A stretch of DNA of 64,000 nt from Desulfospira sp963664655 (GCA_963664655.2 OY761554.1:5146001-5210000), one strand, 5' to 3'; numbered from the stretch's first letter, positions 1 through 9,843 are shown. A program made the numbers and translations. The notes: generated by a model not told the origin, from the letters alone.

Positions 1-437
1 TTTTCTTTGCCCATTTCTTAAACCATTTTGTGCATAATTTTTTCATGCATAACTATAACTCTTTGTGATACACTTTTCAAGTATTTATACACACCGTCTT
101 GGTGTAAAATTATCGTGAAGACAAGTGGATAGAACCGGATATATGAGACAGCAACAGCACTCAATTACATGAGTACATAGTAAGTAAATAGAGACGCCCT
201 TAACTTTTTAACTTAAAATTACAACATTTATTAAAATCAACTTTAGCCATCAGTAAACTTGCCTTAAGATAAAGTTAATAAGTTAAGGGCGTCCCCTCTC
301 CCCCTGGCCCTTGTCCTGTGCAAGATAACAGTTCAATTTCTCTCTTGCCATTGGAGCGGTAGTCGGGATATTCTTTAATTGAAATTTGTTTTCCAATGGC
401 GAGGAAATAAAAAACAGAACCATAATCAGGAGCCTCT
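1..437. other. Upstream gap with an imperfect inverted repeat
   Basis: No gene is supported here. The stretch is AT-rich. The main structure is an imperfect inverted repeat of about 23 bp: an arm starting gacgcccttaactt at about 194 and its complement ending aagttaagggcgtc at about 294, with some 55 bp of AT-rich DNA between. It could be a degenerate small mobile element or a large hairpin. The DUF4160 gene that follows has a clear ribosome binding site (aggag at 429-433). Confidence 0.5.
194..294. repeat. Imperfect inverted repeat, possible MITE remnant
   Basis: The left arm (about 194-218) and right arm (about 271-294) are reverse complements with a few mismatches, sharing the motif gacgcccttaact. 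The interior is AT-rich and has no open frame. No target-site duplication is evident. The arms could form a long stem in RNA or mark the ends of a small non-autonomous element. Confidence 0.4.
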
Positions 438-707
438 ATGCCTGTCATCTCAATGTTTTATGGAATAATCATTTCAATGTATTTTTTTGATGATAAACAG
501 CATCATTTACCACATGTCCATGTAAAGTATCAGAATCAAGAGGCTGTTTTTTCAATACCGGATGGGGGATTATTGGAAGGTGACTTAAAGCCCAACAAAA
601 CCAAACTTGTTCAAGCCTGGATTGAAATTCATCAGGAAGAACTTATGGCAAATTGGGAACTTGCGACAAATGGTCAGGAAATATTCAAAATAGATCCTTT
701 AAAATAA
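438..707 (+). CDS. DUF4160 domain protein
   Basis: An 89-residue protein matching the DUF4160 family: an N-terminal hydrophobic strand followed by the typical HHLPHVHVKY core and a C-terminal W-I-E-x-H-Q-E-E-L-x-x-NW segment. An aggag ribosome binding site lies 4 nt before the ATG. The next gene, DUF2442, starts 14 bp downstream with its own site. DUF4160 and DUF2442 genes commonly occur side by side and have been suggested to act like toxin-antitoxin modules, but neither has an established activity. The family call is firm; the role is unknown. The AT-rich codon use matches the rest of the variable left part. Confidence 0.85.
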   Translation: MPVISMFYGIIISMYFFDDKQHHLPHVHVKYQNQEAVFSIPDGGLLEGDLKPNKTKLVQAWIEIHQEELMANWELATNGQEIFKIDPLK

Positions 708-721
708 ATAAGGAGACAAGA

Positions 722-961
722 ATGAACCCAAGAGTGAAAAAAGTCACTCCAAATGCAGATTATACTATCGCTCTCACTTTTGAAAATGGAGAACAAAAAA
801 TATTTGATGTAAAGCCTTATTTAGATAAGGGGATTTTTAAAGAATTAAAGGACCGGAAAAAATTTAATTCTGTTAAACCAATTTTGGGGAGTATCCAATG
901 GCAAAGTGGCCAAGATTTTTGTCCTGATACATTGTACATAGAAAGTATTTCCAGAGACTAA
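722..961 (+). CDS. DUF2442 domain protein
   Basis: A 79-residue protein starting MNPRVKKVTPNADYTI. I chose the ATG at 722 because aaggagac lies just upstream and the DUF2442 fold starts here; a longer open frame from 653 overlaps DUF4160 and has no support. The family pattern is present: V-x-P-x-x-D-Y-x-I-x-L-x-F-x-N-G-E, then F-D-V-x-P-Y-L, and a C-terminal D-T-L-Y motif. It is probably co-transcribed with the DUF4160 gene. The function is unknown; a DNA-binding or antitoxin-like partner role is only a suggestion from gene pairing. Confidence 0.85.
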   Translation: MNPRVKKVTPNADYTIALTFENGEQKIFDVKPYLDKGIFKELKDRKKFNSVKPILGSIQWQSGQDFCPDTLYIESISRD

Positions 962-1609
962 AGGACGAAAAACCCTGCTTCGCTGCTTTTAAATTTTCGT
1001 TCCCCATATAATAATATGAACAGTTCCCAAATTAACTGTTTGATTTCGCTTGAAGATTCACAGGGAAAGTCTGGGGCATGGTTAAACTAAAAAATGCAAC
1101 CCGGTCGAAGGATAGTCTTCACCTCAAGCCCTGGATTTGACTTTCCATAATTTTTGAACCAGGTCATCACCAATAACAAAAGCAGCCAACGCCGCTTCAA
1201 AAATAGGTTGGAGGTCCTTAAATACCATAAAAGCTCGCCTCGGGAAAATCTGATTTGGTAGAAATCGTGTGCTGGGGAAATAATGTTAGAGTGATCGCCC
1301 GGTAAATACATCCCTGGTATTCATATAACTAACGCGGGAAACCCGCAACCCAATTGCCCCTCCTCATTTTCTTGTTTTTTTTGACAGACTTTCAGGAGTA
1401 AGGCACTAATATATAAAAATTAATAATATGCAGGCGATCAACCATTAGTCATTGATTAGTTTTTGATATTTGCCTTGACAAAGTTCATCCTCCATCCTAT
1501 ACGGTGAATCGTACAATATTCGCTCTTTATACAAAAAGTTCGTCTTTCCATACAGGCAGTCGGGATAAGCCTGTTCATTCGTTAATAGTTCGATTTTGGG
1601 AGACCCAAA
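962..1609. other. Gap with a possible decayed coding remnant
   Basis: About 650 bp without a convincing gene. On the minus strand, roughly 1130-1285, an open frame reads through a protein-like stretch (F-M-V-F-K-D-L-Q-P-I-F-E-A-A-L-A-A-F-V-I-G-D-D), while an overlapping minus-strand frame is open over 1087-1311. Neither has a clear start or ribosome binding site. They may be remnants of one decayed gene. The last 100 bp presumably hold the promoter for the secreted protein at 1610. Confidence 0.35.
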
Positions 1610-1951
1610 ATGATTAGAGAACAATTTAGAACACTTTTTCTAATACCACTGGCGATAACGCTTCTATTTACCCCTTTCGCTGCAGCCGGAACCATAACCT
1701 GTGAATACGATGATCTGAACCGGATTGTGAAAATGGAGAAATCCGAAGATTATATCATTGAGTATTCTTACGATGATGCAGGAAACCTTACCCAAACCAT
1801 AATTCAGGTTCAATCCGGGTTTGACCATGACTCGGACGGGGATATTGACGGGGAAGACCTGCACAATTTCATGTCAGGTTTCAGCGGTTCTGCCCCGGAT
1901 TTCAATGAAGTTCTTTATGATTTCTCGCAGCTTTTCGGAACTCAAAATTAA
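1610..1951 (+). CDS. Small secreted YD-repeat protein with EF-hand/dockerin-like loop
   Basis: A 113-residue protein. Residues 1-26 form a Sec signal peptide (IPLAITLLFTPFAAA, cleavage likely after AAA). It then has one to two YD/RHS-type repeats (YDDLNRIVKMEKS and YSYDDAGNLTQTI) and a calcium-loop segment DHDSDGDIDGEDL near residues 74-86, followed by a short helix ending in SQLFG. The D-x-D-x-D-G-x-I/V-x-G-x-D-L pattern is that of dockerin/EF-hand loops. It lies 18 bp upstream of the giant RHS gene and shares its YD chemistry. It may be a stand-alone fragment of an earlier RHS gene or a real partner. No enzymatic domain is visible. Confidence 0.7.
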   Translation: MIREQFRTLFLIPLAITLLFTPFAAAGTITCEYDDLNRIVKMEKSEDYIIEYSYDDAGNLTQTIIQVQSGFDHDSDGDIDGEDLHNFMSGFSGSAPDFNEVLYDFSQLFGTQN

Positions 1952-1969
1952 ATTCCAGAAGGAGGCAGT

Positions 1970-4900
1970 ATGGGTACATCCTTTAACATAAGAAATTTTT
2001 TCCAGGAAAGCGTCTCTCCTATCAATTTTTTTCAAATAAAAAAATTGTCCGCCCTCTGCTTTACCTGGTTATGGCTTATCTCTTTGGGAAGTCTAATCCT
2101 GAATTTTACGGTTTTTAACGTTCCTTTGGCCTATTCAGACGTTTCCGGGCCAGGCTGGGTCGATGTTCAGGGCCAGGCGGTTACGCCGGAGCAGGCAGCA
2201 GCGTACTACGCCCAGAAAAGAGGAGAAAACGCCCAAACCACAACCGCATTGACTGTTGAAGAAAATTTTGCAGAGGAAATCACCACTGAAATTGACGAAC
2301 TGGCGCGGGGCCTGAACCACAATCCCAAACTGATTTACGAGTATGTCCGGAACCATGTGGATTATGTTCCCTATTACGGTTCTTTGAAGGGAGCAACCTT
2401 GACTTATCTGGACGGTTCCGGCAACGATTTTGACCAGGCATCGTTAATGATTGCTTTGCTCAGAGCCAGTGGATATGATTCCCAATACATTTATGGCACC
2501 CTGTCCATTCCGGCCTCCGGGGCAAGTGATCAAAAAGACATGCAGCACTGGCTGGGTGTAACAGATGATAGTTCTGTAATTTCAAATATCTTAAAGAACG
2601 GAGGGATTCCTTATACTTCCGGCTCAAATTATGAAGTGGACCGGGTTTGGGTCAGTGCCACCATAGACGGAACCACTTATGTATTTGACCCGGCTTTCAA
2701 AGTATATGAAACTGTTTCCGGAATTGATCTTGCCGACGCCATGGGCTACGACCAGACACAATTACTTTCAGTAGCCGGCGGCACTGTGGATACGGATGGC
2801 AATTATATTCAAAATTTAAACGAAAATGCTTTGGGAACACAACTGACGTCCTATTCAACCGCTTTATTCAACGTGATCCGAGCCAGCTATCCAAATGCGT
2901 CAATGGAAGAGATCATTGGCGGCAGGACAATTGTTCCCGAATACCTGACACAGCTTCCCACCAGCCTTGAATTCACTATAATATCGCAAAATACCCCCTG
3001 GGATGAAATACCGTCGGAATACACACACACAATTAATATCAGCTACGGAGATATTGATGAAACCCTTGATATACCTACTCTCTGTGGAAAAAAGCTTTCT
3101 GTTACATACAGTGACACCAGCGAAAGCCAGGCGGCTGCAACCTTGGCTCAGGCTGATAATACGGATTCTGCAATCCTGCAGTTGCAAGAGAGCAACTTAC
3201 ATCTTGCTTCCATTAATCTTCCGTCGCCGTTGATTGGTGATGGGCTTGTTTCTGCGAATGACACCACGACATCAACTGCTTCCTTTGGTTCGGTGGACCA
3301 AAATGGATCTTTGGAAACCACTCTCTATGAAGCCGGGAATAGTAACTCGGTGACGATTACCGTTATCGTTACGCTATCCTCCCAAAGTGCTTTCTCTTTG
3401 GAAATCGGGGAGGGAACCCACTCTTTAGCCTCCGGCGCATCTGTTCCAATTCGGGTTAAATTTGACGGCACAGACCAGTCTTTGGGAACAAAAACTGCAA
3501 CATTAACAGTGGCGTACTGGTATGGAACCGAAAATTTTTCCAATTTGGTTGTTAGTTTGACAGGAACCGTTACAGAATCCTCACAGATCGATTTTGGTCA
3601 GGCCGAACTCAATTCCGTTCCTTCAAAATCATATACAATGACAAATACGAGCAGCATTGATCAAACCATAGAAAGTTTTTTAATAACCGGAGACGATTCA
3701 GAACAATTTGATGTTTCTGTAACTACCGGAACATGGGCTTCGGGAGCAACGGTACCGTTTACAATCTCGTATCTGACAAGTGCTGTGGGCACACACTCGG
3801 CCGTGCTGAAACGCACAATCAGCTATGCAGGCACTTACGGAACCGTAGTCCGCGTTTACGGCATGACTTTGTCCGGAGAAACAATCAGCCCGCCAACGGC
3901 CCAATTATGGCTGGATGACGAGCTGATTGCATCAGAAACAGATCCGGGTTCAGGAGACAATCCGGACACAATGGTTCTGACCATTGAACATCCATACCCG
4001 GATGACACCTTAAGAACCTGGTCCGGACAAGTTGTTGAATACCCCATGAACCGGGGTGAAAACTATTATGTCATTATATATGATTTCGGGGGCAGCCGGG
4101 ACGGAAGGCTGCTTGAGAAACGGCAGCGCAAGATAAAGGACTACCGTCTGTCCGGATATGAGGACGAATCCCGGCAGGTGTTGACGGAAACCCTGAACGT
4201 CATGGGCATGACCTGGATGCGGGACACCACCCTTAACACCAACCTGCTGAATGAACTGTCCGATGTCCTGACCATCCGTCATCACAGATTCGGAGTGATG
4301 GCCCAGGAAAGCGGTTATTATATTGATGTGAAGGCCCAAAAGTCGAGTAGTGTCTCCAGGAACAATGATTCAGATGCCCTTGAAGCCCGGTTCAAGGCCG
4401 GCAACTTTCTGGACAGCGCCCTGGAACACGGGGTTTTGGAGCAAATGCAGGTGAACCGCCCGGCTGTATCAACGGTCAAACTGCTCCAGATAACCAATGA
4501 CGACCAGGACCCGGTGTTCCTGGTGACGGCCGATAACTTTGACAGCATCAAAGAGCAGCTTGACTATGAAGAAGACCAATTGACCGCTTTTAGAACACGG
4601 GTAGTGAACCAGGGTTATTCGCTGATCCTGCCGGCCAACGGTCAGATCGCCCTGGATTCCGGGTCCGGCGAAGGATGGGCCGGTAAAGGCTATATCGAAT
4701 ATAAAAACGATGACGGCTCAATGAGTTGCGGCATGATCATCGGCGGGGACTATTACGGCGGGTACGTTGTGGTGGAAGCTACGGCGGATGCCGGGGTGGT
4801 TGACCAGAAAGTGACTTCAAATATCCAGCAAGACGCTACGCAGGCACAAGTCCTTGCCGGGGAACCGGTTGACATGACAACCGGGTACTGGGTATCAGGT

Positions 4901-7900
4901 AAAACCGACCTGGCCCTGTCCGGCGGCATGGGCGGTCTTGCCTTTAAGCGGACTTATTTCAGCGGCAACCACCAGATTGAATCTGAACTTGGTTACGGCT
5001 GGTCCCATAACTGCAACCTGTACGCCGAAGTTAACTCCAACACAGCATTCGGCCTTGGCCAAAGGCTGCCCACGGACAGCACGGCCCTGATAGCGGCTTC
5101 AGTGGCCATTGTGAACCTGATGACCGGTGATACGGATATCCGAGACTGGATGACTGCGGCCCTGACCGGCAAATGGGCCATGGACCAGCTCACGGACAAC
5201 GCTGTCAATCTTCACCTGGAATCCGATATCCTGACCTATATCAAACAGCCGGACAGCACCTTTTCCCTGCCGCCCGGCGTTAATGCCGAACTGATCCTGG
5301 ACAGCGGACAATACCGCCTGGAGGACCGGTTTGACCGGACCATTGCGTTTGATGCAGAAAACAGGGTTCAAACCATTACCGATGCAGACCTGAACACCAT
5401 TACATTCACCTATTCAGACGACGTGGTTGCCGGGGTTTCAGACAATTTCGGCCATGCCCTGACCTTTGAATACACCGGTGACAACCTGACCAGCGTGACT
5501 GACTCTGCCGGCAGGACCGTAACCTTCGGCTATACTGACAGCAACCTGACCACATACACGGACCCGGGAGGCAAGGTCTGGACCTATGGGTATGATGCCG
5601 ACCACCGGGTTCTTACCCTTGAGGACCCAATGGGCATTACCACCATAACCAATATATATGACAGCCTTGGGCGGGTCATGACCCAGACCGCACCCAGGCA
5701 GAGCGGCTCTGCCACATACAATTTTTATTTCAGCGGATACAGAAATGTTGAGGAAGACAGCCAGGGCAACCAGACCGTCTATACCTATGACCGTAAAAAC
5801 CGCCTGGTTGCCACACAAGATGCACTGGGCAACCAGGTCACCCGAAATTATGACGGGCAAAACCATGTAACCCAATCCATTGACCCCAGAGGCAATGCCA
5901 CAACCTTTACATACGACGGCAACAATAACCTGATCCAGGTCACTGACGCCCTTTCTGAAGAAACCGTCAACACTTATGATGCGTATCACCGGCTGATCCA
6001 GGTGGCTGATCCTCTGGGTAACACGGTAAGTTACGGCTATAATGACGCGCATCACCTGGTTAGCACCACCGTCTCTCCTTCAGCAGGCCAGACCATAGAA
6101 ACCGGTGCATCGTATTATACCAACGGTCTGACTGAAACCTTAACCGATGGGCGGGGTGTGGTGACTACCCTGGACTATGACGGCTACGGCAACCCGGCAA
6201 CGAGCCAGACCGCCTCAGCACCCGCCATTACCTATGATTACGACGGCATCGGACAAATGGTTTCCCTAACTGACCAGGGCGGATCTCAAACCGATTTTAT
6301 TTATGATGGACGGGGTCTGCTCCAAACCCGGACAGACCCGTTGTTAAAAACCACGCAGATGGCCTATTACGACGATGGAAAGCTTTACACCGCCACGGAC
6401 CGCAATGGTGACACCACAACGTTTACCTATACCCCTTCGGGGAAACCCGCCGCAGTAACCTATCAGGACGGCACCCAGGTTGCCTTTACCTACGACCTGA
6501 ACGATAACCTGACAGCCATGCAGGACAGCCTGGGCACTACCACTTATGTTTATGACGAAGTCAACCGGCTGACCAGCGCCACAAATCCCAACGGTTTCAC
6601 CGTGGCTTATCAATATGATGAGGCGGGTAACCTGGTTCAACTGACCTACCCGGGCAACAAAACCGTAAGCTACACCTATGACGCCCTGAACCGGCTGGGA
6701 ACCGTCACAATTGACTGGCTGGCCTTAACTGCTTCTTATGAATACGATTCTGCAGGCAATCTCACCGGCCTGACCCAGTTCAACGGCACCTATGTAAACT
6801 ACAATTATGACAATGCCAACCGGCTCATCCAACTTGAGCATCTATCCTCATCAACCGGCAGCGCCTTTGCCTCATATGCGTTCACCCTGGACGCCAACGG
6901 CAACCGGACCGGCATTGACCAGGAAGCACCCTTGAGCCCTTCTCTGGAAGCTTTGACCACTCACTTTGCGGTTTCCGCTGCCGGCAACCGGATTGTAACA
7001 GCCGGAGATGATTCTCTGCTCTATGATGAAGAAGGCCAGCTGATCACCAAGGCAGAAGACAGTTTCTCCTTTAACCAGGCCCACCGGTTGACCGAGGTTG
7101 CAACCGAAACAGACAGCCTGATATTTTCATACGACGGAGCCGGTAACCGGCTAACCGTGGACCGGAACGAAACGGTTACCCGGTACATCTACGACGCTGC
7201 CGGAAACCTCCTTGCCGAAGCCGACACCGGCGGGATCACCCGGTACTACATCCACGGTGCAGGCCTGCTGTCCATGGTAACTTCAGGCGGCACACCCTAT
7301 TGCTATCACTTTGATGCCACCGGCCACACCATTGCCCTGACCGATGCCGGCAAAACCATTGTCAACAAATACGCCTACACACCCTTTGGAATTATAGCCG
7401 GACAGGAAGAAACCGTAGAACAACCCTTCAAGTTCGTAGGACAGTTCGGCGTCATGACCGAAGACAACGGCTGGTATTACATGCGGGCAAGATACTATGA
7501 TCCCGAAATAGGCCGGTTTATTTCAGAAGACCCCTTGGGATTTGGCGGCGGGGATGTTAACCTGTATGCGTATTGCCTCAATAATCCTGTTATGTTTAGC
7601 GATCCGTTGGGATTGTGGGTCATAGGAGGTAATTTTGGGGGAAGTATAACTTTCCGGGGAATGAAATTTAGCCTATCAACCGCAATCCTTTTTGATAATC
7701 AAGGAAATATAGGAATAGTAACACAACAAGAGGCTGGTGCTGGTGTGGGAAAATCAGCAGGTCTATTCAATAATTTAGTCATTGGATGGGATACAGACTC
7801 AGGTGGGGAGGCAACGATCTCTGATTATGCCGGAACTGGAACTGCTTTATCCGGTAGCTACGGCCCAGCTACAGCTTCTGTTGCTATCCCGGACTCAAAT

Positions 7901-8032
7901 TCATCTGTAAGGTTTGTTGAAGTAGGTTATCAACCATTGACCCGAGGTACTGCTGAAGTCGGCGTAACCCGGACTTTCGGACAAGAATACTCTTTCAATA
8001 TTTTCGGCACTTCTACTAGCACACCTAAGTGA
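1970..8032 (+). CDS. RHS-repeat protein with transglutaminase-like N-terminus and variable C-terminal tip
   Basis: A 2020-residue surface or secreted protein; an aaggagg site lies upstream of the ATG. Order: a hydrophobic N-terminal segment (about 27-57, signal or anchor); a transglutaminase-like domain (about 110-250) in which the usual catalytic Cys position appears to be occupied by non-Cys residues; a choice-of-anchor/Ig-like region (about 430-640); a DUF6531-type start of the RHS shell (AGEPVDMTTGYW, about 962); many YD repeats (about 1130-1800); and the RHS core ending in ARYYDPEIGRF and NPVMFSDPLGLW near residue 1883. The remaining ~137 residues are a Gly/Ser-rich variable tip, the place where polymorphic RHS toxins carry their toxin after autoproteolysis at the D-P-x-G-L motif. 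I do not recognise the tip. The next gene starts 4 bp later and could be immunity. Confidence 0.93.
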   Translation: MGTSFNIRNFFQESVSPINFFQIKKLSALCFTWLWLISLGSLILNFTVFNVPLAYSDVSGPGWVDVQGQAVTPEQAAAYYAQKRGENAQTTTALTVEENFAEEITTEIDELARGLNHNPKLIYEYVRNHVDYVPYYGSLKGATLTYLDGSGNDFDQASLMIALLRASGYDSQYIYGTLSIPASGASDQKDMQHWLGVTDDSSVISNILKNGGIPYTSGSNYEVDRVWVSATIDGTTYVFDPAFKVYETVSGIDLADAMGYDQTQLLSVAGGTVDTDGNYIQNLNENALGTQLTSYSTALFNVIRASYPNASMEEIIGGRTIVPEYLTQLPTSLEFTIISQNTPWDEIPSEYTHTINISYGDIDETLDIPTLCGKKLSVTYSDTSESQAAATLAQADNTDSAILQLQESNLHLASINLPSPLIGDGLVSANDTTTSTASFGSVDQNGSLETTLYEAGNSNSVTITVIVTLSSQSAFSLEIGEGTHSLASGASVPIRVKFDGTDQSLGTKTATLTVAYWYGTENFSNLVVSLTGTVTESSQIDFGQAELNSVPSKSYTMTNTSSIDQTIESFLITGDDSEQFDVSVTTGTWASGATVPFTISYLTSAVGTHSAVLKRTISYAGTYGTVVRVYGMTLSGETISPPTAQLWLDDELIASETDPGSGDNPDTMVLTIEHPYPDDTLRTWSGQVVEYPMNRGENYYVIIYDFGGSRDGRLLEKRQRKIKDYRLSGYEDESRQVLTETLNVMGMTWMRDTTLNTNLLNELSDVLTIRHHRFGVMAQESGYYIDVKAQKSSSVSRNNDSDALEARFKAGNFLDSALEHGVLEQMQVNRPAVSTVKLLQITNDDQDPVFLVTADNFDSIKEQLDYEEDQLTAFRTRVVNQGYSLILPANGQIALDSGSGEGWAGKGYIEYKNDDGSMSCGMIIGGDYYGGYVVVEATADAGVVDQKVTSNIQQDATQAQVLAGEPVDMTTGYWVSGKTDLALSGGMGGLAFKRTYFSGNHQIESELGYGWSHNCNLYAEVNSNTAFGLGQRLPTDSTALIAASVAIVNLMTGDTDIRDWMTAALTGKWAMDQLTDNAVNLHLESDILTYIKQPDSTFSLPPGVNAELILDSGQYRLEDRFDRTIAFDAENRVQTITDADLNTITFTYSDDVVAGVSDNFGHALTFEYTGDNLTSVTDSAGRTVTFGYTDSNLTTYTDPGGKVWTYGYDADHRVLTLEDPMGITTITNIYDSLGRVMTQTAPRQSGSATYNFYFSGYRNVEEDSQGNQTVYTYDRKNRLVATQDALGNQVTRNYDGQNHVTQSIDPRGNATTFTYDGNNNLIQVTDALSEETVNTYDAYHRLIQVADPLGNTVSYGYNDAHHLVSTTVSPSAGQTIETGASYYTNGLTETLTDGRGVVTTLDYDGYGNPATSQTASAPAITYDYDGIGQMVSLTDQGGSQTDFIYDGRGLLQTRTDPLLKTTQMAYYDDGKLYTATDRNGDTTTFTYTPSGKPAAVTYQDGTQVAFTYDLNDNLTAMQDSLGTTTYVYDEVNRLTSATNPNGFTVAYQYDEAGNLVQLTYPGNKTVSYTYDALNRLGTVTIDWLALTASYEYDSAGNLTGLTQFNGTYVNYNYDNANRLIQLEHLSSSTGSAFASYAFTLDANGNRTGIDQEAPLSPSLEALTTHFAVSAAGNRIVTAGDDSLLYDEEGQLITKAEDSFSFNQAHRLTEVATETDSLIFSYDGAGNRLTVDRNETVTRYIYDAAGNLLAEADTGGITRYYIHGAGLLSMVTSGGTPYCYHFDATGHTIALTDAGKTIVNKYAYTPFGIIAGQEETVEQPFKFVGQFGVMTEDNGWYYMRARYYDPEIGRFISEDPLGFGGGDVNLYAYCLNNPVMFSDPLGLWVIGGNFGGSITFRGMKFSLSTAILFDNQGNIGIVTQQEAGAGVGKSAGLFNNLVIGWDTDSGGEATISDYAGTGTALSGSYGPATASVAIPDSNSSVRFVEVGYQPLTRGTAEVGVTRTFGQEYSFNIFGTSTSTPK

Positions 8033-8036
8033 TGAG

Positions 8037-8471
8037 ATGATTAAGATTATAGTTCTCATAAGCGTAGCTATCGCCGTTTTTATTGATTTCTTTTTTATCG
8101 GCTTTGTTTTCCGATTTTCCCCTAAGTTTGAGGGATTAAGAAAAGGAGAGAAGAGAATATTACAGGCTAAAAGGGTTACATGTTTTACATTAAAAGAAGT
8201 TTTTTGGCCCCTGAAAAGAATTATTAAAGAATATTATAGAGGCTTGATCTCTGTAATTCTAACGGATCAAAGGATACTATTTAAGCCTCAATTATTAACC
8301 TGTGCGTTATCTCTTGATTATACTGATATAGTTAAAATCACAGAAGAAAAATTTTTTTTCAAACAATATATTTGTCTTCATTACCACCAAGACGGAAAAG
8401 AAAAGAAATTTTATTTCCGTCCTGAAGTGGGATATAAGCAGTGGCTAAAAAGGTTAAATGAATTTACATAG
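8037..8471 (+). CDS. Small membrane protein with PH/GRAM-like domain, candidate immunity protein
   Basis: A 144-residue protein: one N-terminal membrane helix (about 4-27), a basic linker, then a segment with the pattern of bacterial PH/GRAM-like domains (ISVILTDQRILFKP, LSLDYTDIVKITEE, KKFYFRPEVGYKQW). It starts 4 bp after the RHS stop with no strong ribosome binding site of its own, so translation is probably coupled. A small membrane protein right behind an RHS toxin tip is the usual immunity position, which is the only basis for that proposal. It could equally be a structural accessory. Its AT-rich composition matches the RHS tip region rather than the RHS body. Confidence 0.6.
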   Translation: MIKIIVLISVAIAVFIDFFFIGFVFRFSPKFEGLRKGEKRILQAKRVTCFTLKEVFWPLKRIIKEYYRGLISVILTDQRILFKPQLLTCALSLDYTDIVKITEEKFFFKQYICLHYHQDGKEKKFYFRPEVGYKQWLKRLNEFT

Positions 8472-8562
8472 TCTGGGGCAAATGAAGGTTGGGGCAGACT
8501 GTGCAATATAAATTTTTCTGCCTGACCTATGGAAAGTTGCTTATTGATCTGACTCAAATAGT

Positions 8563-8598
8563 ACCGGGCTTTGATCGCTGACCAAGGCCCGGTTTTAT
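8563..8598 (+). terminator. Rho-independent terminator
   Basis: An 11-bp stem (accgggctttg / caaggcccggt, one G-U pair) with a 9-nt loop is followed by a short T-rich run (ttttattt). It lies about 90 bp after the RHS-associated membrane protein gene and would end that transcription unit. Confidence 0.8.
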
Positions 8599-9007
8599 TT
8601 GCGAGTTCACATACGCTGTGTTGATTTTTAGCTTAAAAACAGCTTTTTTACAGGGCTGAGAAATCGGCGGAGAACTCCGCCTATAAAGGGATTATTCTTA
8701 CGGCGCAAAATTGACCAACAGGATTGTCGAATATTTTTCGTCTGCTAACGGTGTTAAGCTTAGATTTTAAAAGGAGTTTTGGGGCCAATATTAATTTTTT
8801 AACAAAAAGTTAATATTCCGAACCGTCATTCAACGCACAATACTCAACATATTGACCAGGTCGGATTTCCTTATTTTTAAGAGTTTTTTGGGGTAGGGAT
8901 TGAGAGTTGACTATGTCTATGAAAAAACTCTATTGTTCCGAAAAATCCTATGAGCACTGGCGTTTCTATTGTTGGGGATTGGGATCACCCCAACCCCCCT
9001 CCGATTT
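8599..9007. other. Gap with small hairpins
   Basis: No gene is seen. It contains a perfect short palindrome (ggcggagaactccgcc, 8666-8681) and an AT-rich inverted pair (aatattaa...ttaatatt, about 8791-8817). It marks the boundary between the RHS region and the recombinase. An attachment site could lie here, but no tRNA end or obvious direct repeat identifies one. Confidence 0.4.
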
Positions 9008-9843
9008 TTACCGGTAAATATTCTCAATCCAATACATGGCCTCGGTGTCGCTGATTTTTCCAAGATACCTCTGGGTGGTGGACAGGTTGGAGTGCCGGAG
9101 GATAATTTTTGAAACGATTTCAATGGGAACTCCTGACCGGCTGGCATACGTGGCGGCATGTCTTCTAAGATCATGAGGCTTTACATCAATTCCGATTTTC
9201 TTGCCTGCGCTTTTAACAATCTCTCTGGCCCGGGTATATCCCAGAGGGAAAATACGCTCATCATCCAGGAAATTTTCAGCGGCAATATAATCACGCAGCC
9301 GGTCTGCAACCTTTTGGGGAATAAAAACGACTTCGGATGTACGGCTACTCTTGGGATTGGGCAAATGAAGTTTTCGATCCTGGACATCCTGAGGCTTCAA
9401 TTTCAAAACTTCACCGATCCTCATTCCACCCCTTGCCATCAGTTCCAGCATCAACCGGTTTCTGGGGCTCTCCGTTTTGAAAATGAATTCATCAACGGCA
9501 TCTCGTTCCAAGATTGTCCAGGGCGGCAACTTGGAAACTCGAAATGTTTTTGATAGGAGAGCAGAGTCACATGGATTGGGAAGATCGGGCGCGGCAGTAT
9601 TTTTGACAAAATTGAAGAGGCTTTTGAGAAGGGAATATTTGAGTTTCTTGGTTGAGGGTTTCAGGCCTTCAGTGATTTTGACCAGAAACTCCATGATTTC
9701 ATCCGATGTTACTTCCGATACATCCCTTCTGCCAAACTGCTTTTGGAAAACCGCCAGGAAGTACCGATAATTTTGAATGGTGTTTTTTTTGAATTGAGTT
9801 CTTGATACGCCAGAAAATTTTTGATTGCCTGTGAAATTTTCAT
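9008..9843 (-). pseudogene. Tyrosine recombinase (phage-type integrase), frameshifted at an A8 run
   Basis: The catalytic part (9008-9694) has the tyrosine recombinase residues: Arg in GGMRIGEV, His and Arg in HDLRRHAAT, His in ILRHSNL and Tyr in QRYLG. Its N-terminal SAM-like domain is present upstream but in another frame. Translation from the ATG at 9843 (good gggagg site) gives MKISQAIKNFLAYQELNSKK, and then at the run of eight A's (plus-strand T's 9783-9790) the frame must slip by -1 to continue as NTIQNYRYFLAVFQKQF and join the body. Together this gives a protein of about 278 residues. It is a broken gene, a sequencing error in the homopolymer, or a -1 recoded gene. It lies at the left edge of the defence island and may have mobilised it. 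Confidence 0.8.

Noticed and set aside
5438..6055. Minus-strand gene inside the RHS gene
   Set aside because: It is the shadow of the repetitive YD-repeat coding sequence on the other strand.
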